From Myxococcales bacterium (GTDB lineage: Bacteria > Myxococcota_A > Polyangia > Polyangiales > Polyangiaceae): 33,312 nt of DNA. The DNA lies in contig JAHFDZ010000031.1 in assembly GCA_023248745.1 (NCBI GenBank), positions 1-33,312 of the forward strand, given 5' to 3'. The notes beneath the pieces were generated by a model that saw nothing but the letters and a program-made list of their open reading frames with translations, did no database searches and had not been told where the DNA came from. Shown one piece after another: positions 1 through 9,067 of this stretch; position 1 is the stretch's first letter, and every line of letters begins with the position of its first letter. The translations under genes and the position numbers were made by a program.

Positions 1-113
1 GCTGCGAGCCTGTTGGCTGGCGCAATGCAGGGTGAAATAAAGAGCCAACTACGTACGTAGAGGCGTCTTTTCGGGGTTTTCGGACCCGAGTTCGATTCTC
101 GGCGCCTCCACCA
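1..113 (+). ncRNA. ssrA: tmRNA (transfer-messenger RNA), 3' part only
   Basis: The 3' end carries a T-arm with stem CCGAG/CTCGG around TTCGATT, then the acceptor strand CGCCTCC, a discriminator A and an encoded CCA ending at 113. The preceding bases (about 49-70, ACTACGTACGTAGAGGCGTC) resemble the conserved 3' strand of tmRNA helix 2 next to the tRNA-like domain. tmRNA rescues stalled ribosomes by acting first as alanyl-tRNA and then as mRNA for a degradation tag. The 5' half, including the tag reading frame, lies before the window. The absence of a normal anticodon arm upstream argues against an ordinary tRNA. A covariance-model search would settle it. Confidence 0.82.
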
Positions 114-244
114 GTTTTCAGGCAATTTTGACGGTTTTTCCGTTCGTCTCCCCCACCTCTCCACGGCTTCTGTGCAGTCGACGGAAACTACGAGAAGGTG
201 CGGTTCACCGGGTTGTTTCCGCGCTTGCTAGATCCTCCTCGGAT

Positions 245-1582
245 CTAAAAACGAACGCCGGTGAACGAGGTCGTGCATGAATCGGAGCTCCTGATCGTGT
301 TGTATTGCGCGTCTCCGTCAGAAACGGTGTTCCCGTCGAAGAGCGAGCGAACGACGGTTAGTTGTGAATACGAACAGTACATTGCTCCTCCAGAGTCCGT
401 GGCTGAGTTCGCCTCGAATACCGAGTCGCTAACCGTCATATTGGCGTTGTAATTTGAGATAGCCCCACCCGCGCCGAAGCCGATGGATGCTCCAAGTGAC
501 TCGACGGCAACATTCTGGCGAAAGGTCGAACCTGTTATCGCAACAACGAGATTTTGGAACCCATAGGCAAAAATGGCTCCGCCTGAGCCGCCGGTGTTTG
601 CGTCAAACGTTGCGTTGCGAATGGTCGCGGAATCATCGGTGTCCACGTATACCGCACCTCCTACATCCTCCGCATAGTTCGACGTGAACGTCGTGGCTTG
701 AACGTTCAAGGTCCCACCAGCATCAATCGCGCCGCCTCTGTATGCCTGATTTGATTCAAAGGAGCCACCGCTGAGCGAGAGTGTTCCGGTGCGATAGTGG
801 ATGGCGCCACCACTTGTGGTTGCAACGTTCCTCAGGAAACGAGCGTTGGGTATCGTGAGCGAGATTGTCCGCTGAGCATTGATGGCGCCTCCGGCCCAAG
901 CGATGTTGTCCTCGAACGTAGAGGTGCCCGCAGCGGTACCGCCGTCGATGCGAAAGGTGGACCCATCGAGTCGCATGCCGCCTCCGATGAGTGCACCATT
1001 GCGCAGGAAATGGATCGTGTAGGGTGCATCTACGGTTATCGAACCGCCAACGCTGTAGAGCCCGCCACCTTCGGTGCCGTAACAATCTTGTATCGTCAGA
1101 TTGCGGACGGTGAGGGTTCCACCGTTGTTGTAGAGGCAACCACCCTCGGCTTCGGATGAGCCACCTTTGAGCGTCAGGTCGCGCAGGCCGACGTTGTGCG
1201 GACCACGGATATCGAGGATACGATCGCGAAGGGTAGAGCCACTAATCGAAACCGCCGATAGAGTTGACCCGTAGATATTGACGGCTTCGGTGATGTCGAG
1301 GTCACCGGTCTTCGCGGTGTTGTCCGTCCCGCTGAGTGTGAGGACGTAGTTTCCTCCCGCGAGGTTAATCGTGTCGACACCGGGGGAGGCGTTGGCCTCC
1401 ATGATCGCCGCGCGCAACGTACAGTATCCGCTACTGGCTGAGCCGCTCGCCGCATGGCAAATACCGTCGCCCGGATTGTCATCGACTTGATCGCTGTAGT
1501 TCGCAACGCTGAAGGTGCGCGCAAGAGCCGCCGGTGCGATGAGTGAGAAAAAAGAAACAAAACCAATCGATAGTGCGCGCAT
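245..1582 (-). CDS. Secreted CSLREA-domain right-handed beta-helix protein
   Basis: The 445-residue protein has a Sec signal peptide (residues 1-22, ending AALA). A CSLREA-type domain follows at about 25-80, with the hallmark CTLRAAIMEANA at 54-65. The rest is a long run of short repeats of the form GGAI...F..N.A (for example GGAIDAGGTLNVQATTF), typical of parallel beta-helix and polymorphic outer-membrane-protein-like folds. It is probably a cell-surface or secreted adhesion-like protein; no catalytic residues can be named. The start is supported by AGGGAG at 1589-1594, six bases upstream of ATG. It is divergent from the lipoprotein gene at 1843. No C-terminal sorting tag was recognised. Confidence 0.85.
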   Translation of the reverse strand: MRALSIGFVSFFSLIAPAALARTFSVANYSDQVDDNPGDGICHAASGSASSGYCTLRAAIMEANASPGVDTINLAGGNYVLTLSGTDNTAKTGDLDITEAVNIYGSTLSAVSISGSTLRDRILDIRGPHNVGLRDLTLKGGSSEAEGGCLYNNGGTLTVRNLTIQDCYGTEGGGLYSVGGSITVDAPYTIHFLRNGALIGGGMRLDGSTFRIDGGTAAGTSTFEDNIAWAGGAINAQRTISLTIPNARFLRNVATTSGGAIHYRTGTLSLSGGSFESNQAYRGGAIDAGGTLNVQATTFTSNYAEDVGGAVYVDTDDSATIRNATFDANTGGSGGAIFAYGFQNLVVAITGSTFRQNVAVESLGASIGFGAGGAISNYNANMTVSDSVFEANSATDSGGAMYCSYSQLTVVRSLFDGNTVSDGDAQYNTIRSSDSCTTSFTGVRF

Positions 1583-1831
1583 GAGTTACTCCCTGTTGTC
1601 TTCTTCAACTAACGATGACGGGGGCGACAGTGGGCACCACTTACGCGTCGCTACGTGTCGAGTTGTTCAAGTGGACCTGCGTGGGAGCATGCTTTGATCC
1701 GCGGCCGGCCGTTTTTGCCCCAAATTCCGCAACAAAAATCATGACTTGTGCAAACGGACAGCAAGCTCTCTTGTGCGTTGCGCACCTACGTCATAAGACG
1801 CAGCTCGCCGCGACGATGCGGTCCGGAAAAC

Positions 1832-1836
1832 GGGAG
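1832..1836 (+). promoter_or_regulatory. Ribosome binding site GGGAG that fixes the start at 1843
   Basis: GGGAG lies six bases before ATG 1843. The reading frame is open further upstream to 1615, but that extension has no ribosome site and would place a signal peptide internally, so 1843 is preferred. Confidence 0.6.
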
Positions 1837-1842
1837 ATCACA

Positions 1843-2667
1843 ATGCGAACGAGAGGACGAGCAGGATTGCTTTTCGCAGGCGGGCTCGTAGTCGCAGGTT
1901 GCGCTTCGAGCGTTGCCTCCACTGACGGCGATCCGCAATCAACACTGAGCGAAGAGTCGGCGTACGTGACCGGCATCGGTGCGAAGGTTGGCGGCGACTA
2001 TGTGTCGAAGACCGGTGCGTATCCGACGCTGAGCCTCAACGCGAAGGCGCAGACGTACTCGTGGGATACCGGCGTGCGCTGCATTACGACGCCTTGCCCA
2101 TCGGGTGAAGCCGGTAGCTGGGCGCTCTACCGCGACTACAGCGCGCATTACTATCTCAGGCTTCACAGCTCGACGAAGACGGTTCGATGGTTTCACGTGG
2201 TCCTCAACAAGAAGGGCACCATTACCGAGCTCGATGGCATTTGGGGCGAAGCAGCGAATTTCGTTCCGAAGCCAGAGACCGACCCTTGCTCGGTCGTGCG
2301 TTGTGCGGCCGGCACAACTTGCCAAACGGTTAAGGGGGCTGCCGCGTGCGTTCCGAATCCCGTTGTCGGTTGCGCAGCGATGCTCTGCGTAACGGGCTCC
2401 TACTGCGCCGAAGATGCGAACGGTCAGGGATCGTGCATTGCGTATCCAACGTGCGCGACAACCAAGTGTGGCGGCGGCAACTACTGCGCGGATCGCGCGA
2501 TCGTTTGCATCAAGTCGCCCTGCGCGCCGACGGCACCTTCTTGCGAAGCCTGTCCCGCATCGGGCACGACCATCAACTGCATGCCCGGACCAGGAACGCG
2601 TCCTGCGGCTTGCGGAGCAGTCGCCTCACTCACGGCCAACTGTCCTGGTGTGACCGTCGCGTTCTAA
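1843..2667 (+). CDS. Cys-rich secreted lipoprotein, function unknown
   Basis: The 274-residue protein starts with a lipoprotein signal peptide whose lipobox VVAGC places the lipidated Cys at residue 20. A middle region of about 100 residues, with CITTPCPSGEAGSW and an aromatic-rich segment, resembles a domain seen in other myxobacterial lipoproteins (possibly DUF6748; uncertain). The C-terminal half holds several Cys-rich motifs of the form C..V.C..G..C......C.P, such as CSVVRCAAGTTC, which are common in Polyangia surface proteins and probably form disulfides. No enzymatic motif is visible. It converges on the cytochrome-like gene at 2727, with a perfect hairpin in between. Confidence 0.8.
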   Translation: MRTRGRAGLLFAGGLVVAGCASSVASTDGDPQSTLSEESAYVTGIGAKVGGDYVSKTGAYPTLSLNAKAQTYSWDTGVRCITTPCPSGEAGSWALYRDYSAHYYLRLHSSTKTVRWFHVVLNKKGTITELDGIWGEAANFVPKPETDPCSVVRCAAGTTCQTVKGAAACVPNPVVGCAAMLCVTGSYCAEDANGQGSCIAYPTCATTKCGGGNYCADRAIVCIKSPCAPTAPSCEACPASGTTINCMPGPGTRPAACGAVASLTANCPGVTVAF

Positions 2668-2684
2668 GCACACGAGCGCATGAA

Positions 2685-2722
2685 GGCGAAGCCGGACGTT
2701 CGAAAGTGTGTCCGGCTTCGCC
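2685..2722. terminator. Perfect 13-bp hairpin between convergent genes, probable bidirectional terminator
   Basis: GGCGAAGCCGGAC at 2685-2697 is the exact reverse complement of 2710-2722, with a 12-base loop. It sits in the 59-base gap between two convergent genes, where a two-way terminator is expected. Neither side has a good run of T, so intrinsic termination is inferred mainly from position and stem stability. Confidence 0.6.
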
Positions 2723-2726
2723 GCAC

Positions 2727-4764
2727 TTACAGCGTGCGCAAGTACGCCTCGAGCGCGGCGAGGTCGTCGTCGTGCAGATGGCGCGTCGCGCCCATGCTGC
2801 CGTCGCTCTTTCTGAGTAGCTCTTGCAACGTTGCGTACCTTCCGTCGTGAAAGTACGGCGCGCTCTGTCCGATGCGTGCGAGCGAAGGTGTGCGAAAGTC
2901 TGTGAACTTGTCTGCGCTTGCGCGACTCGAAACGTCGTGTGTGCTGCCGTCGGAAAACGCGCGCTTCGGATCGTGGCAGCTTGCGCATGATGCTTCGGGT
3001 GTGTTGAAAATCGCGCGCCCACGCGCAACTTTGAGATCGTCAGCGATCGCAACTTGCGGTGGTGCAGGTAACGAGCGCACGTATGCCGCGAGCGCGCTCA
3101 CATCTTCAGGTGGCAAGCCTGTTCCTTTGAGTCGCTTGATACTCTCGCTTACATGTTCCTCGAGCGTGGCACTCTCGGCGCGCCAGCCGAACGGACCGTT
3201 GCCTACGCGCCCTGCAAGAAGTGCGGTTTGGCGGGGCCCATCGGGCGACGACCACACGAGGCCGTCGTCGCGTCCATCGATGTGACAGCTTCCGCACGCG
3301 CGACCGTCGCTCGAGACGCGCTTGTCGCCGCTGGCGAAAAATAGCGCACGATCCGCGGATCGCATCTTCGCTGGCGACTGCGCCCGTATTCGATGCGCGC
3401 TTCAGCGTGATGACTTCAGGCTCCTTCGCTTTGCGCTCCAATGAGATGAACGACAGCGCGCGGTCGAACTGCGACCAAGCGATCAATTGATTGCTTTCGT
3501 TGTCGGAAGCGAGGCCCATCGGACCACTGGGGACCTTCCACTTACGTGCCGATGTCGCAATGGCACTTCGGTCCCCACCTTGAAATTCCAAAACCGAATC
3601 GACACCAAGGCAGGCGACATAGAGAGTGCGTCGCGAGCCGTGCGTGACCGCAGCTCTCGGAAAGAGGCACGACGTGTGCGCAGCTCCGCGCATCTCGATT
3701 GCGACGTCACTGCCTCCTTCTTTGCTCACCACGGACTCGTCTTTGACGTCGATGACGTCGACGTCAAATAAGGTCGTGTGCGTATCTTTGCCATAGCCGA
3801 TCGATGTCGCGTTGCGTGGGCCCGACGCGACTTTGGTTGAAGGGACTAAGATGCGCTCGCGAGCGGTTAGCGACGCTTTGTCGGATGGATCGCGAGGAAG
3901 ATGGACAAGCGCAAAAACTTGTCGCGAAAGACGCTCCGGATAGTGGTCGTCGAACGCCACAGAACGTTGAGCAGCTCTTGGTGCGCAATCGTCATATCCA
4001 AGGTGCGCGCTGGTTGGCGTTCGGCGCAAATCGAGTCCACCGACGTTTGCCGACTCGAGATCGACGGTCGTGAGATCGCTACTGGTCGCATGCCCGACGT
4101 AGGCTTTCTTCCCGTTGTCTGAAACGACAACCGCACGAGGCTCAGGCGGAACGGAAAGCGCGAGCTGGCGCTCACCGGTGTCGAGACGAAACGCTTCAAG
4201 CGAGTGACTCGATCCGCCCGCAACGAGCAAGGTTGCGTCGTCTGGGCTTACCGCAAGAGCGAGTGGCTCCGTTGCGGTTGTGATGACACGCGTCGCGACA
4301 AGAGGCTCTTTGGAACTCGTCGCGTCTAACACGACGACACTCGAGACTTCGCGAAGTGCGACGACAAGCCTGCCACTCTTCGTGATGAGCATCTGGGCCG
4401 GCGCCGAGCCAAGTGCAAACGCGCCAATTTCGGAGCGCGCCGCAACGTCGATGACGTGAATCGCTTCGTCGTCTTCGTCCGAAACGTACGCAAGCGTGCG
4501 GCCGAGGACCTTGCCGAGAACGATGCGACTGCCGGTTCCGTCTCCTGTGCGATCGATGCGACTTGGATTTGTGCGCTCGCCCAAAGGGGGTGGAAATTTT
4601 CCTGCCGGCTGCGTCTTCGGTGCGGGCGGAGCTGCCACAGCGGGTGCACTTGACTGCAAGATGGGTAGCGAATTTTCGGACGTCTTTGAGCAGCCTGCAG
4701 CAGCCAAGCAGAGAAGCGCGCAGAGTGGGAGGAAGCCTTCGCAACGTACGCGTTTGGAGTTCAC
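2727..4764 (-). pseudogene. Diheme cytochrome c / beta-propeller lipoprotein, broken by one frameshift
   Basis: The gene starts with a lipoprotein signal (LAAAGC, Cys25). A propeller-like region follows at about residues 80-465, with blades such as AYVSDEDDEAIHVIDVAA and LALAVSPDDATLLVAGG. After Gly471 the frame shifts. Downstream, the frame encodes a cytochrome c peroxidase/MauG-like region with two heme sites, CGSCH (about 3282-3296) and CASCH (about 2973-2987), plus later features such as APYFHDGRYATLQELL. Removing one base (near 3351) joins the two frames as AIRG-RALFF and gives one continuous 678-residue protein. The intact protein would probably bind two hemes in the periplasm and do peroxidase-like or electron-transfer chemistry. 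Either this is a true recent mutation or a sequencing error; the clean single-base repair makes both possible. Confidence 0.82.
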
Positions 4765-4913
4765 GCGAGTCCTATCGCGCGATCAGCGCAGAGTGTGACG
4801 CACGGCGCGTAGAGACTTTGGCGATTGCGTGAGAGTTGCCACGCAGGTGTCATCCAACGGGGTGACAACCTTTGAGGCGCATTCGGCAATAGGATTTCAG
4901 CTCGCTATATGAG

Positions 4914-4919
4914 AAGGAG
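4914..4919 (+). promoter_or_regulatory. Strong ribosome binding site AAGGAG
   Basis: AAGGAG lies six bases before ATG 4926. It supports the short lipoprotein gene there as real. Confidence 0.7.
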
Positions 4920-4925
4920 CTTTCG

Positions 4926-5207
4926 ATGAATCACGACAACAAGCCGAGCAAGTTGCGATCGACACGTGTCATGGCGCTCTTCGCAATTGCCTCTTTCTCG
5001 ACAGCGATTGTGCTTCTCGGTTGCTCGTCTTCTGTTGAAGTTGACGTCGACCGTGCGAATCAGCCCGAGCAAACGCTCGGTGCTGCCACGTTCGAGCCGC
5101 TGCCACTGCCCGATGATCCTTGGCTCAAGGGCTGCTGCCCGCGAGGCGATGGTTGGGAGTGTCCTTGTCTCGCGATTGTTGTTCGTCCTGGCAACGGCAA
5201 GAAGTAG
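4926..5207 (+). CDS. Small lipoprotein with a C-terminal Cys cluster, function unknown
   Basis: The 93-residue protein has a charged N-terminus, a hydrophobic stretch (about 15-31) and the lipobox VLLGC with Cys33. The mature part is only about 60 residues and ends in a compact cluster, GCCPRGDGWECPC, with four cysteines. The ribosome site is strong. The cluster could form disulfides or bind metal, but nothing shows which. It is divergent from the broken cytochrome gene, so the two may share the roughly 160-base regulatory region at 4765-4925. No family was recognised. Confidence 0.75.
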   Translation: MNHDNKPSKLRSTRVMALFAIASFSTAIVLLGCSSSVEVDVDRANQPEQTLGAATFEPLPLPDDPWLKGCCPRGDGWECPCLAIVVRPGNGKK

Positions 5208-5223
5208 CCGCGTTGCAGCGTGG

Positions 5224-6600
5224 TCAAGAAGGCTGCGACGGACGCCGCGCGCTTACCCTCGCCGGTACACCATTCTTTGGGCGCAACGTTATGAGCGGAT
5301 CGGCCTCAGCTGGCTCTGCCCGCGACAGCGCAAAATGTAACTTTTGAAGGTACACAGCGAGAAGAATTTGCCCTTCGAGCATCGCGAAGTGGTTGCCGAC
5401 GCACACGCGCGGCCCAGCGCCAAACGGCAAGAATGCGTGCTTCACTTGCGTGGCTTCGCGCTCGGGCAAGAAGCGATCGGGTAAGAACCGCGTTGGTTCG
5501 GCAAAGTAGTCCGTCCTTCGATGCATCGCGTACGGACTCATGACAACAATTTGCCCTTTAGATACGCGCTCTGCCGCAATGGTCGTATCGCGCAACGCCA
5601 CGCGCGAAAGCGTGTGCGCTGGTGGATAGAGACGCATCGTTTCTTTGAACACCTGAAGGCAATAGGGAAGCGACTTGAGGTCTTGAAACGTGAGGCGTCG
5701 GTCGCCGACGACTTGATCAACTTCTGCGCGCGCTTTGTCGAAAACCGCCGGGTTGCGACCCAGCAAGTAAAGCGCCCACGTGACGGCGTTTGCCGTCGTT
5801 TCGTGGCCGGCCAAGAACATCGTCATGACTTCGTCGCGAAGTTGCTTGTCGGTCATTTGCGAGCCGTCATCATCCTGTGCGGCAAGCAAGATACTCAGCA
5901 CGTCGCCGCGGTCGCCGACTGAGCGCCTTCGCTCCTCGAGGATGCGATAGACGACGTTGTCAAGTACCTTGACAGCCTTCGCGAGGCGACGGTTGTGCGA
6001 AGTGGGCACCGGTGGAGGCAGCGGCAAGAGCGTGTAGAATTGCGCGGTGAGGGCTTCCATTGCTTCGGTGATCGCCGGAGCGACCGTTGATGCGTCGCTG
6101 GTTAAGTCGACGTCGAAGAGCGTGCGACCCACGATCTCGAGGGTTGCGCGCATCAATTCTTCGAGGAAATCGACGCTCTGAGAAGCGATCATGCGGGCTG
6201 CCGATCGCTCGGCGCAGTCGATCATCGTTTCGGCGTACCCGGCGAGACGCTTTGGCGAGAGCGCTGGCCCCACCATACGCTTTTGGCGCTGATGAAAGCT
6301 TGCTTCGCTCGTAAGGAGGCCCTTACCAAGAATCGGTTCTGCGAAGAGGCTGAGCGTAACGCTCTTGTCGTAGTCGGCTGGACGCTCGACGAGCACTTCG
6401 TGAATTTGATTGGGGTCGGTCAAGACGATGAGCTGCACAAGTCCGAGCCGCATGACGAAGGGACTGCCATGCTCTTCGGCCATGCGACTGTAGAAGTCGA
6501 TGCGACCCTTGCGCATGTCAAGTAAGTTGCCAATGAACGGGAGGCCGCGTGTGCGTGGAAAGGCGCGTGAAATAAACGACGGAAGGCCGGGAAGTGACAT
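5224..6600 (-). CDS. Cytochrome P450
   Basis: All three P450 signatures are present in the 458-residue protein: the I-helix oxygen-activation motif AGHETT (264-269), the ExxR motif ETMR (320-323) and the heme loop FGAGPRVCVG with axial Cys400. The length is normal for a soluble class of bacterial P450, and no N-terminal membrane anchor is obvious. It would hydroxylate or otherwise oxidise a lipophilic substrate using electrons from a ferredoxin system not seen nearby. ATG 6600 was chosen because it gives a typical P450 N-terminus; an in-frame GTG at 6633 is possible, and neither has a clear ribosome site. It resembles the second P450 at 31440-32882 in motifs and layout. Confidence 0.93.
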   Translation of the reverse strand: MSLPGLPSFISRAFPRTRGLPFIGNLLDMRKGRIDFYSRMAEEHGSPFVMRLGLVQLIVLTDPNQIHEVLVERPADYDKSVTLSLFAEPILGKGLLTSEASFHQRQKRMVGPALSPKRLAGYAETMIDCAERSAARMIASQSVDFLEELMRATLEIVGRTLFDVDLTSDASTVAPAITEAMEALTAQFYTLLPLPPPVPTSHNRRLAKAVKVLDNVVYRILEERRRSVGDRGDVLSILLAAQDDDGSQMTDKQLRDEVMTMFLAGHETTANAVTWALYLLGRNPAVFDKARAEVDQVVGDRRLTFQDLKSLPYCLQVFKETMRLYPPAHTLSRVALRDTTIAAERVSKGQIVVMSPYAMHRRTDYFAEPTRFLPDRFLPEREATQVKHAFLPFGAGPRVCVGNHFAMLEGQILLAVYLQKLHFALSRAEPAEADPLITLRPKNGVPARVSARRPSQPS

Positions 6601-6818
6601 CACGGCGTAAACCGTAGCATCGGTGTGGCTCACAACGTCGGCCGCTCGTAAGGTAGGCGCCTAGAGGCGCAAGGGCGTTCGTCGTCGCAATAGAAAACGC
6701 GAGCCTTCGTTTTTTTGTGCGTGCGTGCGGCATGAGTTGCTCCATCCCGGATTAAGTCGACGTCACGATGCGGTGATCGCGTTGCCTAAGCAGGCGGCGC
6801 GTTGCAGGTTTTGGACGC

Positions 6819-7991
6819 ATGAAGCTTCGATTCTTAGGGGGGCTTGTTCTTGCTCACATGGTCGGTTGTGCCGAAGATCCAGGCAAAGTGGCCGTGGTTG
6901 TCGACCATGAATCTCACGCGTCGCCGGCCGAACGTCGAAGCGCGATAGGAAAGTCGCTTTACAAATCACGTGCGGCGCGGGAAGCGGGAGACTGCAATCG
7001 CTCTCTCGAACATCTTTCGACGATTGAAAGTGCGAGAGCCGCTTGGAACCTCGACCTCGATCCGCAATCTGAATCCGCCTACCGGTACGAACTTCGTTCG
7101 TGTGCAAGCGTGGTCGAGCAGCACTTGCTCCAATCCGCGGCAGAGAGCCCACTCGGCGCGAAAATTAGGCTCGAGGCGCGTGCGAAGTCGTTTCCGATAC
7201 GAGAGTTGCGCGAACGGGATCGCGCGCTCTTGTCGCGCATCGTTGCCATTGGTCAAGCACGTTGCCTTTCGATTGGTGCAACGCCGCAAGCCAATGGGCC
7301 CTACGTAGCCCGTGCGGTCCACCAGTATTGCGAAAGCTTTGGTGCGAGCGGCCCGGTGCAATTGCCGCTTCCACACGCGGCTTCAACGTTCGCGGTCACG
7401 GGCAGTGTGGATGGAGTTGATCACGCGTCGGCGCGCGCACTTCGCACGCGTTTGATGGCAGCCTTCGCGCGCACGTCTTGGTATGACGCGTCGTCGCTTG
7501 CGACTGCAACAGGGCGCCTCTCGGGTTACGCCGCGCGGGAGGTCGTCTCGAGCCAACTTCAGGTCGAAAGGCCACGGATCCCGTTGCTTATGAGGCGGAC
7601 GTACAGGATGGTTGAAGAGCGCACTGCGAAGTACTCGTTCGGATCGCGCGTGAGTCTCGAGGGGCCTACGGGACCTTATGAGGTCGCCTACACAGGCGAC
7701 GAGCACATCGAGAGGGTGCGATCGCCTGGCGAAACCTTTGTTAGGGAGCCGATCTTTACGCCCGTTGCGATCGCGTTCGCGGATCAAGTCGAATCGATCG
7801 TTGCGAACTTCGTCGCCGATCTCAATGCACACTACAACGATCGATTTTGCGCCGCTGAGCGCTACACAACGGAGGAAGCGGCGAGGTGCGCACTGGGTAC
7901 GCGCGTTGCGATTCCCGCGGCGGCAGGTTCTGCGCTGGCGTCGGTGTTCGGTACGGATGCTGAATCGCTCTATCGCGTCTCGCCACCGTAG
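6819..7991 (+). CDS. Putative lipoprotein, function unknown
   Basis: This 390-residue protein begins with a short signal and a lipobox-like HMVGC (Cys17). The rest is mostly charged and probably helical in its first half, with a more mixed second half. I see no known catalytic motif. Six further cysteines are scattered. It is divergent from the P450 and lies 36 bases before the short-chain dehydrogenase start, so it may be co-transcribed with that gene. The ribosome site is weak (AGG about ten bases before ATG). Confidence 0.7.
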   Translation: MKLRFLGGLVLAHMVGCAEDPGKVAVVVDHESHASPAERRSAIGKSLYKSRAAREAGDCNRSLEHLSTIESARAAWNLDLDPQSESAYRYELRSCASVVEQHLLQSAAESPLGAKIRLEARAKSFPIRELRERDRALLSRIVAIGQARCLSIGATPQANGPYVARAVHQYCESFGASGPVQLPLPHAASTFAVTGSVDGVDHASARALRTRLMAAFARTSWYDASSLATATGRLSGYAAREVVSSQLQVERPRIPLLMRRTYRMVEERTAKYSFGSRVSLEGPTGPYEVAYTGDEHIERVRSPGETFVREPIFTPVAIAFADQVESIVANFVADLNAHYNDRFCAAERYTTEEAARCALGTRVAIPAAAGSALASVFGTDAESLYRVSPP

Positions 7992-8015
7992 GTGACAGCG
8001 TCACGCACCGAACGT

Positions 8016-8023
8016 AAGGGAGG
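8016..8023 (+). promoter_or_regulatory. Ribosome binding site AAGGGAGG that fixes the start at 8028
   Basis: AAGGGAGG is four bases before ATG 8028. It favours this start over the in-frame GTG at 7992, which has no such site and would add 12 residues ahead of the Rossmann fold. Confidence 0.7.
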
Positions 8024-8027
8024 CACG

Positions 8028-8867
8028 ATGAAGACGCTCAAAGGCAAGACCGTGGTGATCACTGGGGCCGCTTCTGGCATCGGCCGGGCCCTTTCGCTCG
8101 ATTGTGCATCGCGCGGCGCAAAGCTTGCGCTCGCAGATGTCGACGAAGCGTGTCTTCAAAGCACTGCGTCTGAGGCGCGCGCCCGCGGTGCCGACGTCGT
8201 CGAAACGCAACTTGATGTTGCAGACCGCGCGGCAATCTACCTTTGGGCGGCAGACGTCGAAAAGCGATTGGGCGGGGCCGACGTCCTGATCAACAACGCC
8301 GGCGTGTCGTTGTCGCATTCGATCGAGAAGATGAGCGATGAAGATTTCGAGTGGCTGTTCAACATTAATTTCTGGGGCGTGGTCAATGGGTGTAAAGCGT
8401 TTCTGCCTCAGCTGCGCGCTCGTCCCGAAGCGCACGTTGTCAACCTTTCGAGTGTCTATGGGTTGATCGCAGTGCCGACGCAGGCCGCTTACAACGCCTC
8501 AAAGTTTGCAGTGCGCGGCTACACCGAAGCGCTGCGACAGGAACTGAGCGAAACGAACGTGCGCGTGACGTGCGTTCATCCAGGCGGCATCAAGACCGAC
8601 ATCGTAAGACGTGGCCGTCACTACGAAGACATAGCCGGCGGCGCGACAGACGTTGAGCGTTCGGCCGCAAATTTCGAACGCGCTGCACGCACCAGTCCAG
8701 AGGCGGCGGCAGGTGCGATCGTGCGCGCGATCTTGCGCAATCAACCGAGGCTCCTTATCGGAGCCGATGCACGGGTTATCGACGTCCTCGCGCGACTGCT
8801 TCCTGCGAGTTACGACCCCGTGGTCACATTCATTGCACGCCTCGGCGCGCGCGCCGCAAGTCGCTAG
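8028..8867 (+). CDS. Short-chain dehydrogenase/reductase (SDR family)
   Basis: The 279-residue protein has the classical SDR layout: the cofactor-binding GAASGIG (13-19), an acidic residue after the second strand (ADVDE, which favours NAD), NNAG (89-92), the catalytic Ser near 142 and YNASK (Tyr155, Lys159), followed by HPGGIKTD. It should oxidise or reduce a hydroxyl or carbonyl group; the substrate cannot be told. The C-terminal tail (about 255-279) has a hydrophobic segment that may dock to membrane. The preceding lipoprotein gene is close and in the same direction, and a P450 lies upstream on the other strand, which hints at lipid or secondary-metabolite oxidation without proving it. Confidence 0.93.
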   Translation: MKTLKGKTVVITGAASGIGRALSLDCASRGAKLALADVDEACLQSTASEARARGADVVETQLDVADRAAIYLWAADVEKRLGGADVLINNAGVSLSHSIEKMSDEDFEWLFNINFWGVVNGCKAFLPQLRARPEAHVVNLSSVYGLIAVPTQAAYNASKFAVRGYTEALRQELSETNVRVTCVHPGGIKTDIVRRGRHYEDIAGGATDVERSAANFERAARTSPEAAAGAIVRAILRNQPRLLIGADARVIDVLARLLPASYDPVVTFIARLGARAASR

Positions 8868-8924
8868 CTCATCGGCAACACTTTCACACTCCTCTCACGC
8901 CAGCCTTCGGTCAACTTGATTGCC

Positions 8925-8952
8925 CAATTTGGCCCCCTATTTAGCCAAATTG
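8925..8952. repeat. Perfect 9-bp inverted repeat, terminator or operator
   Basis: CAATTTGGC (8925-8933) and GCCAAATTG (8944-8952) are exact reverse complements around a 10-base spacer. The repeat lies in the 200-base gap between the SDR gene and the exported protein gene at 9068. The AT-rich arms and the lack of a following T-run fit a dimeric repressor operator at least as well as a terminator. Confidence 0.45.
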
Positions 8953-9067
8953 TGCGCTCACGGGTCGGACGAAGCCGATCTCAGCTCAAGGTGACTGAAT
9001 GCGGGCCTTGATCGTGCCGTCTACTGAGTGAGGACGTGTTTTTTCGTCCAGGAGTTTGGGGAAACAA

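Noticed and set aside
114-244. Terminator for tmRNA (ACGG/CCGT hairpin near 132-148)
   Set aside because: The stem is four base pairs with no clear T-run after it. The rest of this stretch shows nothing I can support.
230-246. AGATCC/GGATCT palindrome at the end of the beta-helix gene as a terminator
   Set aside because: The stem is only 6-7 bp, it covers the stop codon and has no T-run on the proper side, so a chance match is likely.
5224-8867. A biosynthetic gene cluster built around the P450 and the SDR
   Set aside because: Only two oxidoreductase genes on opposite strands are present, with no scaffold synthase, so a cluster call is not supported.
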